Source: Flavobacterium psychroterrae (GTDB taxonomy: Bacteria > Bacteroidota > Bacteroidia > Flavobacteriales > Flavobacteriaceae). Taken from it: a stretch of 64,000 bases of DNA. Below the pieces are notes generated by a model, which had not been told where the DNA came from, did not search any database, and saw only the letters and a list, made by a program, of their open reading frames with translations. This document shows positions 59,806 through 64,000 of this stretch, piece after piece; position 1 is the first letter of the stretch, and every line of letters begins with the position of its first letter. A program made the translations under genes and the position numbers. The stretch covers positions 1 to 64,000 of the forward strand of contig NZ_JAGYVZ010000010.1 of assembly GCF_018380615.1 (NCBI RefSeq), in the 5' to 3' direction.

Positions 59806-59875
59806 AAAAAGTTCTTTAATTAGTTAAAATCAAATGTATGAAAAGTTTTATGATTACGACTGGGGTAATTTAAAA

Positions 59876-59935
59876 GTAGATTAATTTCAATCCCGGAAAG
59901 ATCTCCAGAAAGAAGCGCATGCAAAAATAATCTAC
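59876..59935. repeat. 60-bp dyad repeat, copy 6
   Basis: Starts GTAGATTAATTTCAATCCCG as copy 3 does, but its right half is that of copy 1 (AGAAAGAAGCGCATGCAAAA), ending ATAATCTAC; centre CTCCAG. Followed by AATTCATTTTTATAAAAA and a worn repeat start at 59954. Confidence 0.9.
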
Positions 59936-60052
59936 AATTCATTTTTATAAAAAATAAATTTATTTATCAATGGTTAATAACTCCAATTTTAAATCTTTTT
60001 GCTTAGATTTCACATTGGATGATACATAATAAAATCAATATTATATATTTTC

Positions 60053-60502
60053 TTACTTTTCGCACATTTTCACTCTTATAGTATCTTTTTCAAAAACAAA
60101 ACCAACATCTCCTGTTATAGCTTTTTGAATTTGTTCAGGTGTCCATTTGTTCTCTCTTCTTACCCCGTGGATAAAAACATTTGGACGAAAAAAAAATGTT
60201 GCAACTTTTAATATTACAATATTTTTATCTGTTTTGGATGGTATTAAATAAGGGGATAGTAAATGAAAATAATCTTTCTCTTCTTCTCTTACAGAGTATA
60301 GTATTACATCCTGAAGTTTCTTAAAACTTAATTTCCCTTGTAAGAAACCCTCTTTATCTTCGATATATACATTGATTACAGATTCTGGGACGAGCATATC
60401 TAATTGAGAAATGTACTCCATTTTTATTACACACGGCTCTTCTTTCTTTGATTTTAAATTGCATGATACACACAATAAAATCAGAACTATAATTTTTTTC
60501 AT
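60053..60502 (-). CDS. Cargo lipoprotein, possible immunity protein
   Basis: A 149-residue lipoprotein: MKKIIVLILLCVSC with the lipobox cysteine at 14. The rest is strand-rich (PESVINVYIEDKEGFLQGKL, DKNIVILKVATFFFRPNVFI). It lies six bases after the toxin-like gene in the same direction, which is the usual order of toxin and immunity gene. Role inferred from context. Confidence 0.6.
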   Translation of the reverse strand: MKKIIVLILLCVSCNLKSKKEEPCVIKMEYISQLDMLVPESVINVYIEDKEGFLQGKLSFKKLQDVILYSVREEEKDYFHLLSPYLIPSKTDKNIVILKVATFFFRPNVFIHGVRRENKWTPEQIQKAITGDVGFVFEKDTIRVKMCEK

Positions 60503-60507
60503 AGTTT

Positions 60508-61284
60508 TTATTTAAAATAAGATTGATATTCAAGAGGATGAACATATCCTCCAATTACATACCAAATTTGCTTTTTAAACTCCGGAGAAGTTTTTACCCA
60601 AGTTGGATGGTTTAACTGATACATATAAGCTCGATGCTCAACCGCATATGGACCAGGAAACACATCCCAAAGAGTCTTTTTATATTTCATAAGATCTTTT
60701 ATATGCTGTCCTCTTTCATGAGCAAAAAGATTTATTGCATCCCAACCCGTATTTATACTAGAACCAAAACGCAAAAGATTAACACTTATGTCTATTTCTC
60801 CTTCTCTTAACTCTTCTGAATGTGATGACGTGCTTCCTAATCTCGCTAAGGCGAAAGTTCCTCCGGGTATTTTATCAGGTACTTGTGTGATAGACTTGTA
60901 TTTCAATTCATTCACATCATAACCCGCATCAGTGTAATAATGACTGAGAATTTTTTTAGAAACGATTAACTGCCTATCTGTCGGTACAGCAGTTATTATA
61001 GTACCGTATTTTGTCCCTGCTCTTAAATTCACGATATTGCCTATCCCATCGGTAAATGAGACTTGTTTATCAAAAAAATCTTCGGGAATGTTCCCAATAG
61101 AATATGGCGTTGCGAAAGAATTTAGTCCTGTGATATAAATTTTTTTCTGGCTATTTGCAGTTGAGCCTAAATAATTCCCTTGCATGTCAAAATAATCGCC
61201 ATCGACATTTGGCGTAATTTTTAATGTTACGTGCTGAAAACTTGTATCTCCATTAACTGATTTAATTCTAAAAGTTCTATCCAT
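60508..61284 (-). CDS. Toxin-like protein with HExxxH-type motif
   Basis: A 258-residue protein without signal peptide. The N-terminal part (about 1-150) is strand-rich (FRIKSVNGDTSFQHVTLKIT, KKIYITGLNSFATPYS). The C-terminal part has AHERGQHIKDLM (about 186-197) and AVEHRAYMYQLNHPTW (about 213-228); HERGQH resembles a zinc-peptidase HExxH but has one extra residue, and EHRAY could give the third ligand. Such proteins occur at the end of Bacteroidota polymorphic-toxin operons. It starts one base before the stop of the upstream gene, so they are coupled. Confidence 0.58.
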   Translation of the reverse strand: MDRTFRIKSVNGDTSFQHVTLKITPNVDGDYFDMQGNYLGSTANSQKKIYITGLNSFATPYSIGNIPEDFFDKQVSFTDGIGNIVNLRAGTKYGTIITAVPTDRQLIVSKKILSHYYTDAGYDVNELKYKSITQVPDKIPGGTFALARLGSTSSHSEELREGEIDISVNLLRFGSSINTGWDAINLFAHERGQHIKDLMKYKKTLWDVFPGPYAVEHRAYMYQLNHPTWVKTSPEFKKQIWYVIGGYVHPLEYQSYFK

Positions 61285-61671
61285 TTAGTTTTTTATATAC
61301 GTCTCTATTTTTACTTGTTCTTTTAGTTCAGCAATACCTTCGGCATTTACTTCTCCACTATATGTGATCTCTTTAGTATTGGATTTAAGGTATTTTCCGT
61401 CTGCTTCATCAACTATTATAGTTATTTTTTCTCCCTGCATGTAATTTACAGTTTTTACTGTAAGACTTGCTTTTTCACCGATGCCAACTTCTTTTATAGA
61501 ATCTTTCATTTTTGCACACATCCATTTTATGTCAGTAATCCTTTTGGATTCTTGCGGTGCAATTTTTACAGGCTGTACGATAGCTTCTTTAGGTAAAAGA
61601 GTTCTAGGTTCAGATATTGATATAAATTGGTAAACCCAAACTCGTTTTTCAAATATAACAATGTTTTTCAT
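61285..61671 (-). CDS. Cargo protein, secreted-effector-associated Ig-like domain
   Basis: A 128-residue protein. The wording IAPQESKRITDIKWMCAKMK, GEKASLTVKTVNYMQGEKIT, YSGEVNAEGIAELKEQVKI is that of Ig-like modules I recall beside Rhs- and type VI-linked toxins of Flavobacterium. It is probably a piece of, or a partner to, the toxin-like protein encoded one base after it. The N-terminal MKNIVIFEKRVWVYQFISI may be remodelled. Confidence 0.55.
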   Translation of the reverse strand: MKNIVIFEKRVWVYQFISISEPRTLLPKEAIVQPVKIAPQESKRITDIKWMCAKMKDSIKEVGIGEKASLTVKTVNYMQGEKITIIVDEADGKYLKSNTKEITYSGEVNAEGIAELKEQVKIETYIKN

Positions 61672-61808
61672 ACAAAAAAATAATAGGATCTAATTTTCGA
61701 ATTAGTTTATTTTTTATAGGAAAAAATAAAAGCATCATGATATGGGAAATGATTAGCTGTTAAAATCAAAAATGATAATATTGTGAGGGTTTCGGTACTT
61801 ACATGACT

Positions 61809-61868
61809 GCCTATTATAACTCGATTCCTAGACAATCTTAGAAGCGGAACATAGTAAAAAAAAACTAC
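61809..61868. repeat. Degenerate copy of the 60-bp repeat
   Basis: The right part (GAAGCGGAACATAG...AAAACTAC) and the following 18 bases AATTCATTTTTACAAAAA match the family; the left arm GTAGATT is lost. Confidence 0.55.
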
Positions 61869-61886
61869 AATTCATTTTTACAAAAA

Positions 61887-61946
61887 GTAGATTTTATTAC
61901 GAACCTGGACAAACTGCAGCTGCGGATTTATTCAAAAAAAATCTAC
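61887..61946. repeat. 60-bp dyad repeat, copy 7
   Basis: Starts GTAGATTTTATTACGAACCT, centre CTGCAG, ends TTATTCAAAAAAAATCTAC. Only two base changes from copy 2, 15 kb away. Tandem with the degenerate copy at an 18-base spacing. Confidence 0.9.
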
Positions 61947-61976
61947 TTTTTTAACTAATTTTTTTGCCTCAAGCCC

Positions 61977-62114
61977 AAATGTTTATAAATTTTTTTTACC
62001 TTGTTTATAAATATAAATATTTAAAAAAGCAGTTTATAAACCTTTTGTAAACAATATAAATAATTTATAATCAGTGTATTATGAAATAGAATTCAATTGT
62101 TTACAATGTTTACA
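61977..62114. promoter_or_regulatory. Right cluster of TGTTTACA/TGTTTATAAA motifs
   Basis: TGTTTATAAA near 61979 and 62002, GTTTATAAA near 62032, TGTAAACA at 62046-62053, TGTTTACA at 62098-62105 and 62107-62114. Same words as in the left cluster. Confidence 0.6.
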
Positions 62115-62145
62115 TTTTTTTTCTATAGCCTTACTCCGTAGTGTG

Positions 62146-63318
62146 TTAAAAATTAAATTTTGAGTTCCTAACCGTTTCGTCACAAGTTTTATTTCTGGCT
62201 GTATATCCCTCTGTTATTTTTAAATCATAGTGTCGTGCTTGATCTCTTACTTTTATGGCAGAAACACCGCTATTAAGTAAATCCGTAATTCCGGTATCTT
62301 TCAAAGAATAAAATTGATATATGTTTGCTACATTCTTTTTTATCCTAAAATAGTTCCATTTATCGGTTACTTTTTTAGAAGTTAATTGCTTTGGTCCGGG
62401 TGCGAAATTATCGTAGCTGAAAAGATAATCCTGATTGTTTGCTTTTTGAAGATGCATAGCCAACAACTCAACTAATTCATTCGGTATTGTAACCGTTTCA
62501 TCTTTTTTGTTTTTGGTGTTATTTCCATGTAAAACGATGTAGCCATCATAAAGTTTTACATCTTGAACCTTTATTTTTGTCAATTCAGTAGTTCGTATAT
62601 AACAGTAGTAAGTAAGCATGCAGGTGGTATAAAATGTAATGTTGTCTTCTCCGTATTCTCTGAGCTTTCTCTTTACTTCATCATCCAGTATTTGTCTAAT
62701 TTTTGGTTGTTTTTTTTTCTTTAAAACGCCCTCTGCTGGATTGTTTTTCAAATAACCACGTTCAACACACCATTTAAAGAAAATTCCTAATAGGATTAGG
62801 TTATTATTGTAGGTAACGGCTTTGTTTTCCTTTACATAAAAAAGATAATCTAAATAGCGTACGATCATATCTTTTTTTATCTCTAGGATTAATTTCGTTT
62901 TAGCTTCTTTTTCCAGTAAGTAAGCATAGAATTTTTTGATTACACTTTTATAAGACCTCAGAGTATCATATCTTTTTTCATTTGAAGTAAAATCTTTTTC
63001 AAGATGTTCTAAATACAAATCGATACAGTATGAGATTGTTTTAAATTCCTTTATATCGGATATTTCATAAAAAGGCAACCAACCGCTTTTAAGTTTTTCG
63101 TTTAATTCAAATACTATTTTTTTTCCGTATTCTTTCCGCTCACGAATATTTTTTAAAGAAGGAACACGATTTCTAAAGCGTTCCATTTGGTTTGTTATAG
63201 GATTACGTGCATAGTAAACAATTATCCATGTTTTGCAAGTTCTAAGTTCAGCGGGTTTGTAATCTAAAAAAGCAGTCGCACTATTTTTGCGTGGGGATGT
63301 TTCTTTGAAATTTTCCAT
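62146..63318 (-). CDS. int: Prophage tyrosine integrase
   Basis: A 390-residue site-specific recombinase that integrates the phage into tRNA-Ala. Domains: N-terminal Arm-binding region (about 20-75, KTWIIVYYARNPITNQMERF), core-binding SAM-like domain (about 95-190), catalytic domain (about 205-390). Box I is YIRTTELTKIK with the arginine; box II reads FYSLKDTGITDLL, where HxxR is replaced by YSLK; the end shows ARHYDLKITEGYTARN with H and the nucleophile Y. The reading could run on to 63498 through the tRNA, but these codons are just tRNA sequence, so I place the start at 63318 (MENFKETSPRK). Confidence 0.88.
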   Translation of the reverse strand: MENFKETSPRKNSATAFLDYKPAELRTCKTWIIVYYARNPITNQMERFRNRVPSLKNIRERKEYGKKIVFELNEKLKSGWLPFYEISDIKEFKTISYCIDLYLEHLEKDFTSNEKRYDTLRSYKSVIKKFYAYLLEKEAKTKLILEIKKDMIVRYLDYLFYVKENKAVTYNNNLILLGIFFKWCVERGYLKNNPAEGVLKKKKQPKIRQILDDEVKRKLREYGEDNITFYTTCMLTYYCYIRTTELTKIKVQDVKLYDGYIVLHGNNTKNKKDETVTIPNELVELLAMHLQKANNQDYLFSYDNFAPGPKQLTSKKVTDKWNYFRIKKNVANIYQFYSLKDTGITDLLNSGVSAIKVRDQARHYDLKITEGYTARNKTCDETVRNSKFNF

Positions 63319-63387
63319 TTTTTTATTTAGCTCTAAAAAACAGTGTTTTTTGAACCAAATAGTTGTGTCACGGTTTTGACACAGGAT

Positions 63388-63438
63388 TTTAAGAAAAAAC
63401 CCGCTAACCTTACTGTTTGTAAGGGTCGCGGTTTTTTT
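63388..63438 (-). terminator. Terminator supplied by the prophage behind tRNA-Ala
   Basis: On the minus strand after the tRNA: AACCGCGACCCTTAC / GTAAGGTTAGCGGGTT with T-run. It replaces the host terminator now at 40172-40209. Confidence 0.75.
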
Positions 63439-63454
63439 GTGGAGGATACCGGAT
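63439..63454. other. attR inside tRNA-Ala
   Basis: GTGGAGGATACCGGAT, acceptor and T-arm end of the tRNA; 15 of 16 bases equal attL at 40210-40225. Confidence 0.8.
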
Positions 63455-63513
63455 TCGAACCGGTCACCCCTTGCCTGCCAGGCAAGTACTCTAGCCAAAT
63501 GAGCTAATCCCCC
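63440..63513 (-). tRNA. tRNA-Ala (anticodon GGC)
   Basis: 74 bases, complete cloverleaf: acceptor GGGGGAT / ATCCTCC including the G3-U70 pair that identifies alanine tRNAs, D-arm TAGCTCATTTGGCTAGA, anticodon arm CTTGC-CTGGCAG-GCAAG with GGC, T-arm ACCGG-TTCGAAT-CCGGT. CCA is not encoded. The prophage provides its 3' end. Confidence 0.95.
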
Positions 63514-63619
63514 AAAGCGTTAGCAAATAAAGTCAATTAATTTTCAAAAAACAAATTTCAAATACGCTTCGATTAAAAATAGTTGTCAAAATTGTAACTT
63601 TACGATCAAATCTATTTTT

Positions 63620-64000
63620 ATGAGTTCACAAAATCAAAACGGTTCTTTACAAACTACTTTTAATAATGCTGTTGCAACGGTACAATTTGGTCATCCGGCA
63701 AGTAATTCTTTTCCGAGGGAATTATTGAATCGTTTGACAGCCGAAATCAATTCTTTAAGCTTAAATGAAACTGTTTCGGTTATTATTTTGCAAAGCGAAG
63801 GAGTAAAGGTTTTTTGTTCCGGTGCTTCATTTGATGAATTGCTGCAGGTAGAAAATGAAGTTCAGGGAACAGAATTTTTTTCAGGTTTTGCACATTTATT
63901 AAATGCAATGCGCAATTGTTCCAAACTAATTATCGGAAGTGTTCAGGGAAAAGCAGTTGGAGGAGGAGTTGGTATTATTTCGGCTTGTGATTATGTTTTG
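63620..64000 (+). CDS. Enoyl-CoA hydratase/isomerase, partial at window end
   Basis: The first 127 residues of a crotonase-family protein: MSSQNQNGSLQTTFNNAVAT, GHPASNSFPRELLNRL (about 24-39), VIILQSEGVKVFCSGASFDE (oxyanion-hole strand, about 56-75), and GKAVGGGVGIISACDYVL at the edge (second oxyanion-hole region). The substrate cannot be told from this part; phenylacetate or leucine degradation are frequent roles in this group. It is host DNA to the right of the prophage. Confidence 0.85.
   Translation, partial: MSSQNQNGSLQTTFNNAVATVQFGHPASNSFPRELLNRLTAEINSLSLNETVSVIILQSEGVKVFCSGASFDELLQVENEVQGTEFFSGFAHLLNAMRNCSKLIIGSVQGKAVGGGVGIISACDYVL

Larger units (their letters stand above)
61672..62145. 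other. Right-end non-coding region of the prophage
   Basis: 474 bases without a gene: a degenerate repeat (61809-61868), copy 7 (61887-61946) and a group of TGTTTATAAA / TGTTTACA words (61977-62114) facing the integrase. Confidence 0.6.
40210..63454. mobile_element. 23.2-kb prophage in tRNA-Ala(GGC), probably tailless
   Basis: Bounded by a 16-base imperfect direct repeat (15 of 16 equal): GTGGAGAATACCGGAT at 40210-40225 and GTGGAGGATACCGGAT at 63439-63454, the latter forming the 3' end of the tRNA. Order: repressor (-), early small genes, primase-helicase, further small genes, structural block with many single-helix membrane proteins, lysis genes, ATPase, H1-like protein, a 366-residue protein, toxin-like cargo (-), integrase (-). 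I find no terminase, portal, tape measure, tail or baseplate gene. Seven 60-bp repeats, absent elsewhere in the window, lie in its intergenic spaces. Confidence 0.85.

Noticed and set aside
42180..61946. 60-bp repeats as a CRISPR array
   Set aside because: The copies are dispersed in intergenic spaces over 20 kb with genes between them, and the only short spacers are alike instead of unique. No cas genes in the window.
42180..61946. 60-bp repeats as integron attC sites
   Set aside because: Size is near the attC range, but the RYYYAAC / GTTRRRY core sites are missing at the ends, the inner boxes are not visible and the integrase at 62146 has no integron-type insert.
63319..63498. N-terminal extension of the prophage integrase
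   Set aside because: The extra 60 codons are read through the antisense of attR and the tRNA-Ala itself; the normal integrase N-terminus begins at 63318.

Overview
The window is AT-rich and carries Bacteroidota hallmarks: TAnnTTTG -7 promoter boxes, a tRNA gene without encoded CCA, the fabH-accB-accC cluster behind yceD-rpmF, and signal peptides and lipoproteins typical of Flavobacteriia. A Flavobacterium or close relative is the best fit. This is inferred from gene content and style, not from a search.

Layout. Positions 1-1800 are mobile DNA: the end of what looks like an IS21-type element, a tyrosine recombinase, and a 3' fragment of a CAU-anticodon tRNA. Then come a small secreted protein and ribE (minus strand). 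Positions 3265-17643 hold a large tellurite-resistance/Ter stress system: five TerD-family proteins, TelA, three TerY-like VWA proteins, a PP2C phosphatase and a Ser/Thr kinase with a zinc ribbon (the TerY-P triad), TerC, plus HAD and phosphoribosyltransferase-like enzymes and four proteins I do not recognise. Positions 17910-22939 are housekeeping genes (pdxA, yceD, rpmF, fabH, accB, accC). Positions 23242-25209 are six tandem PepSY-like secreted proteins, followed by a sigma-54-type response regulator and a convergent hybrid histidine kinase. Then follow an S9 peptidase, an FAD oxidoreductase, mtgA, an LpxR-like outer-membrane protein, a PIN protein, a YegP-like protein, an Xre regulator and a minus-strand group of lipoprotein, membrane and SUKH-like genes.

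Positions 40210-63454 are a 23.2-kb prophage inserted in the 3' end of tRNA-Ala(GGC), with a displaced copy of the tRNA end at the far side. It has a repressor with operator repeats, a TOPRIM primase-helicase, a structural block and lysis genes (GH19 endolysin, holin-like, spanin-like), an H1-like DNA-binding protein, a toxin-like cargo block and an integrase. I see no terminase, portal, tape measure, tail or baseplate gene. About ten proteins of the structural block carry a single membrane segment, many of them at one end of the protein. This suggests a tailless, membrane-containing temperate phage whose capsid genes I cannot assign by eye.

The most unusual signals are non-coding and lie inside this prophage. 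(1) Seven intergenic repeats of exactly 60 bp have dyad-symmetric ends (GTAGATT...AATCTAC) and, in six of them, a CTGCAG-like hexamer at the exact centre; their left and right halves are reassorted between copies, and two places show tandem pairs with an 18-bp spacer. (2) Five TTGCAA-type hexamers with an exact 11-bp period lie upstream of the structural block, with 21-bp-phased TTGCAA runs inside two genes. (3) TGTTTACA/TGTAAACA motifs cluster at both ends of the element. (4) A perfect 24-bp inverted repeat lies just inside the left end. (5) Repressor operator repeats are present, one of them inside the repressor gene.

The last 380 bases are the start of an enoyl-CoA hydratase/isomerase gene that runs out of the window.
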